Shown here piece after piece: positions 44,840-57,153 of a DNA stretch of 64,000 nt. Both the position numbers and the translations under genes were made by a program. Numbering within the stretch: the stretch's first letter is position 1; each line of letters begins with the position of its first letter. Source of the DNA: Bondarzewia mesenterica (Eukaryota; Basidiomycota; Agaricomycetes; Russulales; Bondarzewiaceae); assembly GCA_004802705.1 (NCBI GenBank), contig SGPL01000003.1, positions 129,538 to 193,537 on the forward strand, given 5' to 3'. The notes under the pieces are model-generated. The model saw only the letters and a list, made by a program, of their open reading frames with translations, did no database searches and was not told the DNA's origin.

Positions 44840-47800
44840 ATGCTTGGAAAACTGGCGGTGGTCGTATTGTGCCTCGTGCATGCCGCACAAGCAATGTTGC
44901 AGGCATCGAGAGCGTCTACGAGTGGCTCCGCGGTTTCGATCGCGTCTTCAACTGCGAGCGCGTTTACCAGTGCTACTTCGGCAGCATTGGGCAGGTCGTC
45001 ATCTGGGATACCTTCAATTGCAGTGTCGACTGTGATAGCCAGCCCTACTGCGCCGTTGACAGCAACTTTGCCTTCGCAGGTTGCGCTCCCTCCCCACCAG
45101 GCATGGTGTCCAAGCGAGATCTTTTGCGCAGGCCCGGTACGCCCGGTCATTTACATAACCCCCCATGTATTTCTGACGAAATGTGATCCCGCTTGTAGTT
45201 GTTGCAGACCGTGAATGTCGCTGGTCTCTACTCAGACCCGAAGACATTCGTCGACAAGCCCACAAACGGATCGTCTCAGGCCGTCCTCTCCGCATTCAGT
45301 GCGATCAATTCGACGAATGTCACCGAGGGTGATGTACTTGACTTCGTCGACAGCAACTTCCGAGGTGAAGGAGGGGAGCTTGAAGCGCTCGCGCTCGCGA
45401 ACTTCAATCCGACACCCGCTTTCCTGAATAATGTCACGGATCCGCTGCTCAAAGCGTGGTCTCAGACTGTGCATGGGTATTGGACACAACTCATTCGTGG
45501 GACGAACGAATCTGTTTTGTGCTCGCAAGGGAGTAGTTCCAGGTGTGAAAGCACATTGATTCCGCTCAATCACACCTTTGTTGTTCCAGGCGGGCGGTTC
45601 CGAGAACAATGTGAGCGTTCCGTTGTTCGTGTGCGACTTGCTTTCGAATGTGAAACTTCACAGATTACTGGGACAGCTTTTGGATTATTGAAGGGCTGCT
45701 AAAGTCAGAGCTTTATGACATTGTAAACGCCACCCTTCAAAACTTCATGGACGAGATAGAGACGATAGGATTCATACCCAATGGCGGTCGTATTTATTGT
45801 AGGTTCATTTTATTTTTCTCGCAGGATGTAATTTAACCCCATCATTCCAGATTTGAATCGTTCTCAGCCACCTCTTTTCATACAGGTTTGAGTCTCGCAA
45901 CTCGTGGTATGGATTTCGTTTGAATTGATGGTTCAAATCCCAGATGTTGTCGAACTATGTTGCTGCATCTAACGATACCTCGATTCTTGGGCGTGCGTTG
46001 CCTTTGGCAGAGGTACTTTTTACTCAAGGCATCTCACATCCACACATTCAACCTTTCCCTAAAGCGCGAATTGGCGTGGTGGAAGGCCAACCGTTCTTTG
46101 AATGTCACCAGTCCTTTCACTAACAGGACTTACGAAATGGCTCGGTATGCTGTGAACAACAGCGCACCTCGGCCAGAGTCTTATCTCACTGGTACGTAGA
46201 TCTGCATTTCATTGTATTGAATATGGTTTTGACAACGTTTCTGCATAGACTATACGACTGCGAACGACCCAAATATGACTGCATTGAACGAAGACCAACG
46301 ATCTGAACTATACTCGGAGCTCGCAAGCGGCGCTGAGACTGGTAACTCTTGCGGTATCTCGCATGGGATATTCTACTAGCTGATACTGTACAGGTTGGGA
46401 CTATACTTCACGCTTTCTTGCGGAGCCATCAGCCGGAGGTACCAACAATACGAACATCGCTCTACGCACGCTCAACGTCAAGAACACCATCCCCATATGT
46501 CTCAACAGCATACTCTGTGAGCTATCTCACCCTTACTACGGCGGTAACTGGTGTTTGAACGTGTTTCGCAACATATAGACAAAGCCAACTTGGCTCTGGC
46601 CGATTTATACTCCATAAGCAATTTGTCCAACGCAACAGCGACCTCGCAACACAGATCGACAGCTGCCAGCATCCGCGAGGGCATTCTTGATCTCTTCTGG
46701 GACCAATCCAAGCTCGCCTTCTACGACTTCAATCTGACGTCGGATTCCCGGAACAGCATCTACACAGCGGCAAACTTTTACCCGCTCTGGGTTGGAATTG
46801 TACCTCCGGAAATACTAAACAATGCGAGCAACGCCTTTGGATACTTCGCCTCAATCAACATGGTGCTAAATCGGTACAACGGCACATTCCCGACCACATT
46901 CCTCGAGACAGGTCTCCAGTGGGATGCGCCAAATGCGTGGCCACCCCATCAGTATATCGCGCTGGAGGCCCTCAGGGCTTTGCCCGCGAACCTAACTCAC
47001 TTAACGCTACCGTCCACGCCCAGCAACGGCTCGACGTTTTGCGTTGATTCCCAGCGGCCAGCTTGGGCTCGACGAGAGCGCTCTTCCCGGTCAGCCGTTA
47101 GGTCCCGGGTTGAATGCGACGAAGACGGGTCCGAGCGCAGATATCAGCAAGATGAATGGGACGGTCGTAAATGGCGGGAATGCCACTGAGGGAGAGGGAT
47201 GGCGCGACGCACTCGCGCGTGAATTGGCGAATCGCTACTTTTCGAGCGCCTTTTGCAGCTGGTGCGTTGTTCTCCATTCTTCGTGAGCGCGCTTGTTATG
47301 AATGGGGCGCTCAATTGTGGAGTAGGTATTCGACGGGAGGATCCATTCCGAATATGCTACCGAGACTCTCCGACCAGGCACTCAACGTCAGTAACAGCGT
47401 CAACAACACCGGCAACGTGAGTATCTGTGTGTGCGACTGTGGCTTGTACTCATAATTTCGGGTTTCGACAGATGTTCGAGAAATTCTCGTACACGAACCT
47501 TGATCAGGCTGGGAGTGGAGGTGAATACACTGTGCAGGTGAGTCATCCATTCAAGATGAATTGTCTTCACTCGCCGGCCTGACGAAGCGGGATGTATGCA
47601 GGCAGGGTTTGGATGGACCAATGGTGTCGTGCTTTGGGTCGCAAGCACTTTCGGTCAGCAGCTTGCGGTACCTCAATGTCCAAACCCGCTGTTGGAAGCA
47701 AGCACTACCACGGGAGGTTCGTCGACCAGTTCGGGAGCCAATGTTTCATCGACTACTTCCAGCGGCACGAGTGCTCAGACGGGTGGGACAGTGCGTGAGG

Positions 47801-47868
47801 GTGGTGCTGTGGGCGCCACGATCATTCTCAGCGTACTGGCGACAGTAATGGCGCTGCAGGCGTATTGA
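44840..47868 (+). CDS. Secreted, probably GPI-anchored GH37 trehalase; frame broken once
   Basis: Hydrolyses trehalose to two glucoses. Signal peptide MLGKLAVVVLCLVHAAQA, then a Ser/Thr/Ala-rich stretch, CPSEIFCAG, and YSDPKTFVDKP. Both trehalase signatures are present: PGGRFREQYYWDSFW (about 45590-45690) and QWDAPNAWPPHQYI (about 46918-46959). The catalytic Asp is in SGAETGWDYTSRF and the second acid is near MFEKFSYTNLD. The end has GEYTVQAGFGWTNGVVLW, a Ser/Thr-rich stretch and the hydrophobic tail GATIILSVLATVMALQAY, which suggests a GPI anchor. After PSNGSTF the frame shifts at the four Ts at 47037-47040 and continues in a second frame with LIPSGQLGLDESALPGQP. One base fewer restores the family sequence; no intron fits. 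Many N-glycosylation sites. The Met at 44762 is in frame but would put 26 residues before the signal peptide. Confidence 0.88.
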
Positions 47869-49301
47869 AGTTTGTCTGGCAGTGGTTAGCAGGTAAAAAA
47901 TGAACCTTTTTTTTTTTCGTACGCTGATGGATTTGAAACTTTCGGACCAATTGACTGTCCGTTGTGTACAAACGAACCTGTCCTGCGCTTAGCAACATGA
48001 ATGATTAGGTCCTTGTGTAGCATAATGAGATAAGTCTTCGATGACTGTCAGTTGTCAAACGAGCAAGACCGGAGCCGAANAGCTTCAGTGGGGAGAGGGG
48101 ATTCGGAGATGGTGAGGTTCTATCTCAAATCTCCTGTGGCTCCAAATCCTAGGCAGAAGGGACGGAATGGGAGTACGAAAGGGAGGCTGCTCCTTGTGAG
48201 ATTCTGAGTCTGAACGGTGAAACTCGACAAGACTCGAAATGCACGATCGCTGTGCAGTGTTTGAAGCACCTAGTACGGCGGCAGCGCGCAATCAGTGGAA
48301 TGTTACAACTTCGATGCACTGTGACCGTGACACCATTCCTTCACTTCGGCCCTTGGGGAGCCTTGGGGGCAGCTTGGTCTATAATACCTGTATACCTCTG
48401 TACTCCTTGTATCAACGAGTCTCGTTGAAGAGTCAACATTAGTAAAGTGTGCCAATGAAAGACATACACAGGTACGCATCGTCATTACCATGCGCTCAAA
48501 GATTTTCAATGTAGTTTCCACTTAGATTATTGCTCGGCCCACGACTGCATACTACATACGATCCACCGGCCAGAAATTTATGATGTCCACATTGGCAATG
48601 CAACGTAATGAAGGAAATATCAATGTCCTTGCCCTTATGCTCCGCATCGCATAGAGGGACGTCTGATGCCTGACCAAACCAATAGTCTTCTCGGATATTC
48701 ATCCATGCCTAACAATGAGTGTTCCATTGATCCAATTTCACCATCATTCCTCGATATCTCACCGGTATCTCGGCATTGCTCGCATCTTCGGAGTTGCTCG
48801 CTTTCACGCCCACCCGATTCTTCAAGTAATTGTACACCTGGCGAGAGCAGGGGATGTTACCGTATCGTGCTAATTTTTCAAAGCCTGAGCGGTGGTCTTT
48901 CGCTCTCCAGCTCTCGAGTGCCGCATACCACTCGCATACCGCGTCTGTTCATGCATAATTCTGACCTGTGATTCTGCATGCGCGCTCAGAATGTTCATAC
49001 AACTAGCAATTCGAGGATGTCGTTTCTGGATAACGCTAATACATTCCGGGCAACGGGCAAGGTTAACTGGTTCATCATATCTCTGAAAGTTTCCGGCGGC
49101 TAATAGGAACGAGCATGGCTCTGACTTCGGACACGAAGAGTGGAATCCTTAGCGCGGCTTTTGTTGCTTTGACACATATGTTAACGCCACCGCGTCCATG
49201 CCAGTGTCATCTTTCAGCATTATAAGATGCACGGGATTCATATGACCTAGGTCAGCATCAGTGCCTTCTCTACCCCTTCGTTGTGGATTGACACTCTCGT
49301 C
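47869..49301. other. Intergenic region
   Basis: No gene recognised in 1.4 kb; one ambiguous base at 48080. The short frames present show no motif. Confidence 0.4.
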
Positions 49302-51795
49302 ATGCTGAAGCTGAGAACTGTTGCGGCCGCTGTGGCCACCCACGCCTTACTCTCTGCCGCCACCCCCATGATACCCTTCCTGGCCCCGGCGCCCACGGTC
49401 CAGCTTGACGAAGCAACATTCACCGGCTTCACGAAAGGACAGACTGAGCAGTATCTCGGTATCCCATTCGCTCATCCTCCGTAGGTCCTTTTTTGGATGA
49501 ACCAAGGTCACGCTTCTGCATTGCTCAATTTATGGCCGTCGTAGAACTGGGGACCGCAGATTCCGCCTACCAGAACCTCTCCCAGCATATCAAGGTTACC
49601 AGAAGGCCACGGGATTTGGTCCATCGTGTCCTCAACAGCCGATGGTTCTTCCTAGCTGGGTAAACAGCGCCATGTCCAAAGTGTTGAACGGGATTGTTAG
49701 CACGATGTACAGCGCCGTCACACCAGAGGATGAGGACTGTGAGCACAGTTGCCAAGCCATTTCGATTCAATTTTTACTAACCTTTGGAACTATAGGTCTC
49801 ACCATCAATGTCGTAAAGCCTGCAAATGCTGACCCGCGCTCGAAGCTCCCAGTTGTTGTCGTAAGTCAATCAATAATCCGACGGTTTGGTGAGAGTGTTA
49901 TTCTGATCAACGCGTTCTGCTTTCTTAGTGGATTTTTGGAGGTGTATATTATCATCTCTTCTCCCCCCACTTACATAGCTTAGCTTTTTGTAATCTAGGC
50001 GGTTTCGAGATTGGTGGCACCGCTACGTGAGTGCTGCATATCCTAAACCTATGGGTTCTGGCTGATCGGTGTTACTTTCTCTCTCAGTTACGATGGTGGA
50101 AGCGTTGTTCAGCGTTCTTTGGACCTCAAGCAGCCCGTCGTCTTTGTGAGCATGAACTATCGGTGAGTACTTATAACATCTCAGATTGTTCCAAATCTGG
50201 TTTTGAACTAAATGAATGTTCCACAGTCTTACTGGTGAGTTATCAGTGATTGTTGCTACTGTGCAGAAAATTCACATCGTCAATAAGCTCTTGGTTTCTT
50301 GGCTGGAAAGGAGGTCAAGGAAGCCGGTGTTGGCAATCTCGGTCTCCAAGATCGTGAGTTTTGTTCTTACATCCAATGTTTGTCAATAAGTTGAGCTCGC
50401 TTTAAGAACGTCTCGCCCTGCGATGGGTGAGGAAGTACGTCTCGCAGTTTGGCGGAGACCCTGATAAGGTGACCATGTAAGTGTACATCCTTACAGCATC
50501 ATTCTTCTTCAACTGACAAGATAGATCAGCTGGGGAGAGAGCGCGGGCGCAATCTCCGTTGCTCTGCAGATGATTACCAACGGTGGAAACACTGAAGGCC
50601 TCTTCCGCGGCGCGATCATGCAGTCCGGCGGACCGATCCCCGTCGGCGATATCACTCACGGACAAAATTACTACGACGATATTGTTGCACGTACCGGATG
50701 TCAAAAGAGCAAGGACACTTTGCAATGTCTCCGTGAAGTTCCATTTGAGACTTTGAAGGGTGCAATTGATCAGTCCCCCAACTTTTTCGCCTATCAGGTA
50801 TGCTCTCGTTTTCAATTCCTCGTGCATGACGTTGAAGCTCGGTTCCAATAGGGTTTGGTTCTGGCGTGGTTGCCCCGAGTCGATGGGGTGTTCTTGACAG
50901 CGCCTCCTCAGCATTTGGTCCTTCAGGGAAGCGTTGCCAATATTCCTTTCATCTCAGGCATGTCCGTATCTCCAATCTTATGGAACGCTCATGTTGATGT
51001 TGTCATTGGCAGGCAATTGTGATGACGAGGGTTCTCTGTTCTCTATCTCGACCATCAACCTGACGTGAGATGATAGGTTCCCATCCTCGGACATAATGAT
51101 CTTTTTGCTGACACCATTCCCTTTAAAATGCATATAGAACAACGCAGCACACGCACGAGTATCTCAAAACATATATGCTTCCCGAAGCGAAGGACTCTGA
51201 GATCGATCTTATGCTTCGTTACTACCCCGATGATCCCCGCCAGGGCTGTCCCTTTGACACCGGAATGGAGAATGCCATCAGCCCCCAGTTCAAACGTGTC
51301 GCTGCGATTCAAGGGGACGTCGTGTTCCACGGTCCCCGCCGCTTCTTCCTCAAACAATTGGCGCAAAAGCAAAAGGCCTGGGCCTTCAGTGCGTAATTTC
51401 AGGCTCACCATATGAATCGTGTCTGAGCATCGATGTAACAAATTAACAGTCAGCAAGCGTGCTAAGGATACACCTTTCGTTGGCTCAGTTCGTATTTCAC
51501 CGTATTCCATGTTCGGTTCGGTTCTCATAACTTTCATCCACAGGCTCACGCAACTGATCTCCTGAACTCGTTCGGAGTCGGGGAGTTGAAGGACTACGTA
51601 ATCCGCTTCACCAACAACCTCGATCCGAACGGCCGCGTCGGCATGGGCATTCCTTGGCCTCAGTACGACCTCTCAAAGCCGAAGGCTTTGGTTTTCCAGG
51701 ACAGTTCTTTCTTTCCCCTAAAGATTGTAGACGACAATTACAGAGCCAAGGCCCTTGACTTTGTCGGAAACTTGTCTTTGCTGCACCCTATCTAG
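49302..51795 (+). CDS. Secreted type-B carboxylesterase/lipase, copy B
   Basis: Signal peptide MLKLRTVAAAVATHALLSAA, then PTVQLDEATFTGFTKGQTEQ and YLGIPFAHPP. Later exons read DRRFRLPEPLPAYQGY, SCPQQPMVLPSWV, LTINVVKPANADPRSKLPVV, the oxyanion strand WIFGGGFEIGGTAT, QPVVFVSMNYR and GVGNLGLQD. The nucleophile elbow WGESAGAIS (50532-50558), the acid in NCDDEGSLFS (51016) and the His in SAHATDLLNS (51539-51570) complete the triad. The end is DDNYRAKALDFVGNLSLLHP. Intact throughout, with about a dozen short introns. The intron before the nucleophile has a normal GT donor, unlike copies A and C. First of three head-to-tail copies; closest to copy D by sequence. Substrate unknown. Confidence 0.9.
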
Positions 51796-52883
51796 TTTTG
51801 CGGCGATGTCGGGATTGTATTTTGTTTACTTCCAAATTTCAGAAAGTGTTTGCTGACTCGTTGAAATACAATACAATAAAAAGCATTGTAGTCTCCATCT
51901 CTCCCTGATCCGACAGTAGTTGGGGCGGTTCGATAGTCCTCATCAGTCTTGCTGTCGTTCGCGCCGAGACTCGTTATCCCTATGAACGTCAGAGTGTGAG
52001 CGATTAGGATTCATGCACCTGATCCATCCAGTATATTTCCTGCTAACGCAAATCGTGCACCGGAAATAACCGTGGCCCGGCTTGAGAGCATACAGAACTT
52101 AATTAATTCCTCTTAATTCCCACTGTGTTGAAGGAATCTCTTCACTTGGTTTCGGGTACCATGTGCTGCTGATGTGCAACTCGGAAGAGTCTGGAAACGT
52201 GAAAACGCCCGGCTCGCGGATTCTGACACTTCAAGCTTCACTTCCGAGACCCTCGCAGCCTGTCGTCTGCTATATCGCCGACAGAATGACAGTACGTGAG
52301 AATAATCAAGTGCAAGAATAGATACTGTCTCCTCGTGGTCCATCGATCGTATACAAATAATCGGCCATGGTGGGGTTTGGACCTTGAACGTTTGCTGACG
52401 CTGTTAACAACTGGCACCCCTGGCGGCATTGCTTGACACCAGCATCCATTCGAGGATGAAATTTCCCAGTTTGTTCAGGTATGTTGTACACTGGTAACCC
52501 GCTGATGCATTGCTCTATGATGGTGCCACGAGCAAACTCATGCTAGGAGCATAAATCACTGCCAGCGGCTATGCCGTCAGATGCCGTCCCACCATGCGCG
52601 CGGTTGAAAATGTAGTAAGTAGTAACGATTGGCCCAAGGAGCATCGTGGAGGTGACAACTTGCTCCCTCTTGCTACATTCCCAGCCGTTGCTTCCGAAAC
52701 CATCGCACAGCCAGCTGACAGTCGAATCTTCTTCGAAGTTTGCCGACATCAGCTCCCGAGCTTGCCGATGACGCGACTCACTTTATAGTGTCTTACATTC
52801 CCCTATATTTGACCAGAGCAAAGTTGCCCTGAGCCTCCCTGAGCCCTCACGAGCTTCCTTGCCCATCTTTCTCGTCCGTAACC
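51796..52883. other. Intergenic between esterases B and C
   Basis: No gene recognised; no esterase remnant seen. CACTTTATAG near 52789 may be the promoter core of copy C. Confidence 0.4.
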
Positions 52884-55397
52884 ATGTTGTCTGCAGCGGT
52901 ACTGACAAAAGCGTTGCTCGTTGCTGGGACCTTGTCTTGCGTAATTGCGACTGATAACTCTGCAGTTGACTCCGCTGGTGCCCCTACGGTACAATTGGAC
53001 CAAGGCACATTCGTGGGCAACTTGAACGGCAGCTTCAAAAATTTCTTGGGTATCCCGTTTGCTCTCTCTCCGTACGTTGTCACGACTGTGTGCTTATGTG
53101 TGAGTTGATCGAATACTTTCTAACTGACAGGACCGGCGATCGTCGGTTCCGTTTGCCTCAGGCTAATCATCCATATACGGGGACGCATAATGCGACCATA
53201 TTTGGGGAATCGTGTCCTCAGCAGTCGTCTGAGGTTATCATTCCGAATCAGGCTGTAGCTCAGGCGGTGGAAAGCTTTTTATCGAATCGATCATCTGTCA
53301 GTAATCCGCAAAGCGAGGATTGTAAGTGCTGACGTTACAATTCGGTTATCACGATGCCAACAACTATCAGGTCTTAGCGTAAACATATGGGCTCCTGCCA
53401 ACGCTACCGCAGGATTAAAGCTACCAGTCCTTGTGGTAAAGTCCCTTTGCTATTCAATGTCGTTCGATGATCAAAGTTTGATTGATTTTGTCTGACAGTG
53501 GGTATATGGAGGTGTGTTTGTTTTCAATTTTTTTTTTCAAGTCGAAGTTCTGATAACAATATCACAGGTGGTTTCGAGGATGGACAAACGGCATCGTGAG
53601 ATTGGTCAAACACAATTCATACGCTGCTTGGCATTGACCCCGTTCCGTTGGCAGATTCGATGGCGGAGTCGTGGTGCAACGCGCGATAGACTTGGGTACG
53701 CCTGTGATCTACGTGAGCATGAATTATCGGTATGTGTGTGCACGTTTTTTTTTTACCGGGAGACAAGTGTCTTAACGATAAATCCGTCTATAGGCTGTCG
53801 TGTAAGTGCTTCTGTGTTCTTAACACTGCCGTTTCAATCGGATGTGAACTTTGATTCCTAAGTGTTTGGGTTCCTTGGAGGTAAAGAGGTAAAGGAGGCT
53901 GGTGTCGGGAACCTCGGTCTTCAAGATCGTGAGTTGTGAATCATTGCTCACATTTTCATCTGATTGCATCTGCTTCGATTCGCAGAGCGCCTGGCGTTGA
54001 GATGGGTTCAGAAATACATTACTGCCTTTGGCGGTGACCCTAAAAAAGTGACCATGCAAGTATTGAAGTACTTTGGCCGTCTCTTCTGCTGATCTTTAAG
54101 GTGGTTTCGTCAGTTGGGGAGAAAGTGCCGGAGCAATTTCCGTCGCTCTGCAAATGGTCACAAATAACGGAGATGACGAAGGCCTTTTTCGCGGAGCAAT
54201 CATGCAGTCAGGCTCCCCCATACCTTCGGGTGATATCATTGACAACCAGCCATTTTACGACGCCGTTGTAAACGAGACGGGTTGTACGAATGCCACCGAT
54301 ACACTTGAATGCTTGCGTGGTGTATCATTCGAGTCGTTACAGTCTGCGGCGAATCAGAGTCCTGGGACTATGTCTCCTATGGTAGGTCAGAATAAGGAAG
54401 GCCTCACCCACTAATTTGTTGAATATCTTTCGCCTTTGACACAGTCTCTTAATCTGGCCTGGCTTCCCCGCGTGGACGGTGTCTTCCTCAAGGATGACCC
54501 TCAAATTCTTGTTCAGAATGGAAACGTAGCGAATGTGCCATTTATTACTGGTACGTATCTGCGTTTCTTATTTTGAAAATTCTCGTCGCTCAAAATATAC
54601 CTTGCATGCTGCTATAGGAGACTGCGATGATGAGGGGACTTTGTTCACCCTGTCGCTCACAAACATCACGTACGCCTCCTTTTGCCGATAAATGAATGCG
54701 TCTTCTGATGGTCATGCTCTGCCCTTGCAGCACCGACCAAGAAGCACGCGATTATCTGAGCTCCAACTACATGCCCAATGCAACTGATCAGCAGATCGAT
54801 CGCTTGCTGGAGCTGTATCCTTCCGATCCCGCTGCAGGCTCGCCTTTTGATACCGGCGACGCGAATGCTGTGACACCGCAATTCAAGCGTCTCGCAGCCG
54901 TGCAGGGTGACTTGGTGTTTCAGGCCCCTCGCCGCTTTTTCCTAGATCAACGCTCGCTCAAACAAAACACCTGGTCCTTTTGTAAGTCTGCGTTTTTTTT
55001 TTTGGACGTTTTGCTATATTCATGGGTATGCGCGATCAGTGTTCAAACGTGGAAAATCAACCCCGATTCTGGGCTCTGTGAGTGGTCTCTTTTCATGTTC
55101 TCCGCGCGCATGGTCACTTAACAACATGATGGAATCAAGTTCCATGGCTCAGATCTGACCGGAATTTACGGCTCGGTCGTTGGGAGCGAATTGAAAGACT
55201 TCATCATCCACTTCGCCGTCAGCCTAGATCCCAATGGTGTATCGAGCCTTCATTGGCCAAAGTACACGAACGAGTCGCCCGAGCTTATGACCTTTTTGGA
55301 TGGGTCGGTTCCTCTTAATATCACGGCTGACACTTACAGGGCGGAGGCCTTCGACTTTTTGACCGAGCTGTCGTTGGAGTTTCCCCTCCGCCGCTAG
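52884..55397 (+). CDS. Secreted type-B carboxylesterase/lipase, copy C
   Basis: Signal peptide MLSAAVLTKALLVAGTLSCV, then PTVQLDQGTFVGNLNGSFKN and FLGIPFALSP. Later exons give DRRFRLPQANHPYTGTHNAT, SCPQQSSEVIIPNQAVAQAV, VNIWAPANATAGLKLPVLV, WVYGGGFEDGQTAS, GGVVVQRAIDLGTPVIYVSM, and VGNLGLQDQRLALRWVQKYI. The triad is WGESAGAIS (54114-54141), GDCDDEGTLFT (about 54619) and FHGSDLTGIYGS (about 55139). It ends RAEAFDFLTELSLEFPLRR. The oxyanion motif is GGGF and all catalytic residues are present. The intron before the nucleophile starts with GC (54056). It shares most sequence with copy A, including the phrase ANATAGLKLPVLV, although copies B and D are its neighbours. Confidence 0.9.
54056..54113 (+). 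other. GC-AG intron in esterase C
   Basis: The 58-base intron starts GCAAGT and ends GTCAG, between GGDPKKVTI and WGESAGAIS. It occupies the same codon as the GC-AG intron of copy A. Confidence 0.75.
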
Positions 55398-57153
55398 TAG
55401 TAACGGTGGACTTACCAGTGTTCCAATTCAGGGTCATGGTTAGAATACCGCTCATCTAACTGTCGCGGTCACGGACACTTTACTTACTATGGACCATTTC
55501 TCATTGATCACCTACATTCCTACTATGCTGTCCCTTGATCTAGCTACCCATTCCCACTCTACACCCATTCCGACTCCCACTCGATCCATCCTGCATCCGG
55601 TGTTCTGTGTACCTACTCACTACCTACAGACCCGTTCTCTACTTAACTTGTCGCTCGCTGCTCATGTACCTCGTCTGTCAACACCAGTAACACGCCCCTT
55701 CGTTGTTAGAGAATCTCGCGCGCGCACTTCCATCCGGCTCGTCGACAACGTCGACCGTTACACTAACTCATTCCTGCGTGCAATCTCGGCATCTTGATCA
55801 ATTTATAATGGGTACCATCATGGGTGTTTTCCATTGCTCAGCATCGCCAGTGCTAGCGATAATTGGTCACATTGAGTTTCGACTTGCCTCAAGTGACTCG
55901 GTCGCCTCTGGATTTCATAAACGTGCTGCACGAGTTCGGAGTCAAAAGTCGTATCTGCCTATTAATGTCGATCGGAGTCAGAACGTGATGGACCGGAGTT
56001 CTTCATTCAAGTTGCAGTATTCTTCAAGAAGTGGCAATGGGTCTGCCCAGGACCCCACTAGCTACTCAGGCTACATTTTATTCGTGACTCGGCGCTTAGA
56101 GTGTTTACCTTGTATTTCTGTATAAGGTCTGCAACGGAGACGGCTCTGGATCTCATGATATTAATTCGCAACTTCCTGAAGCTCAAGCGCTGAAAGACAG
56201 CCCAAGGAAGCTCCATGGAGCTTTATGGCCGCGGTTATCACAATAGACTCAAGTGATGAGCATGACCATGCTAGTGAATACTAACCGGGCTAGCGGGGCC
56301 CATTCTCCGTAGGATTTTGTTAGGACGGTGGACGGAAAGGCGAAAATGCCATTCAGAGACGGTGCTGTCTTAATTTTCTCTAATCGTAGCATTGCAGTTG
56401 CTCGACTAACGTCTGGCTAGAACTGAAGATCTTATATCTGATACAGAAGAGTCTTCGCTATCTAGTATCGAATGACTCAAGGCACAAAGGGATCCATATG
56501 TCATGGTACTTACTTCATCTCCTGCTCTAACTTTCCGCTTGTCGTGCTTACACCTGCGGTAACCGCTCAGCTCTCAGCTTCTACTATCATTTGCAAGAGA
56601 AAGGAGCAAGTAAAGTTTGCCATATGATTTTCCCCATGTTCCCCCACGGGGTATAGCAGACGGTCTGAAGCCTGGGGAGGATCAAATAGCCGATCCATCA
56701 TCCGTCACGAGCTAAATACAGCACCCGTGCTTAAGTTCAAGCGTTCACATGGTCCGTCGCTTTTTCGTATTACCTTGGTAGTCCAAGGACCCATGACTGC
56801 ATTCATCGTGGTTCAACACTTGTGATTCATGCTTTTTGTCCGTCCGCTCGCTATACTTTGGCAGACGGCTTTTGACTAACAGTATTCCCGATACCTGTGA
56901 TTCACCAGATTGCATTCAGTTGCTCTTCTTTGGCTCTCCCTTTTTGCTCAGGTCCATAATGGGTTCCTGTGAGCAATGGTTGTGCCCTGCTAGGCTGCAT
57001 GGAGTTTTGCCGGGCTTCTGCGAAGTATGATACTGAGCTGCGCCGCGTAACCAACAGAGAATATATGTAGGCTCTTGAGTGGTCGAACGAGGACGAGGTC
57101 CCCCGTTGAAGAGTCTTTGTATTTTCCCTCTCGATATCGTTGGAACTCTGACG
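55398..57153. other. Intergenic between esterases C and D
   Basis: No gene recognised in 1.75 kb and no esterase remnant seen. The sequence is rich in short pyrimidine tracts near 55500-55700. Confidence 0.4.
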
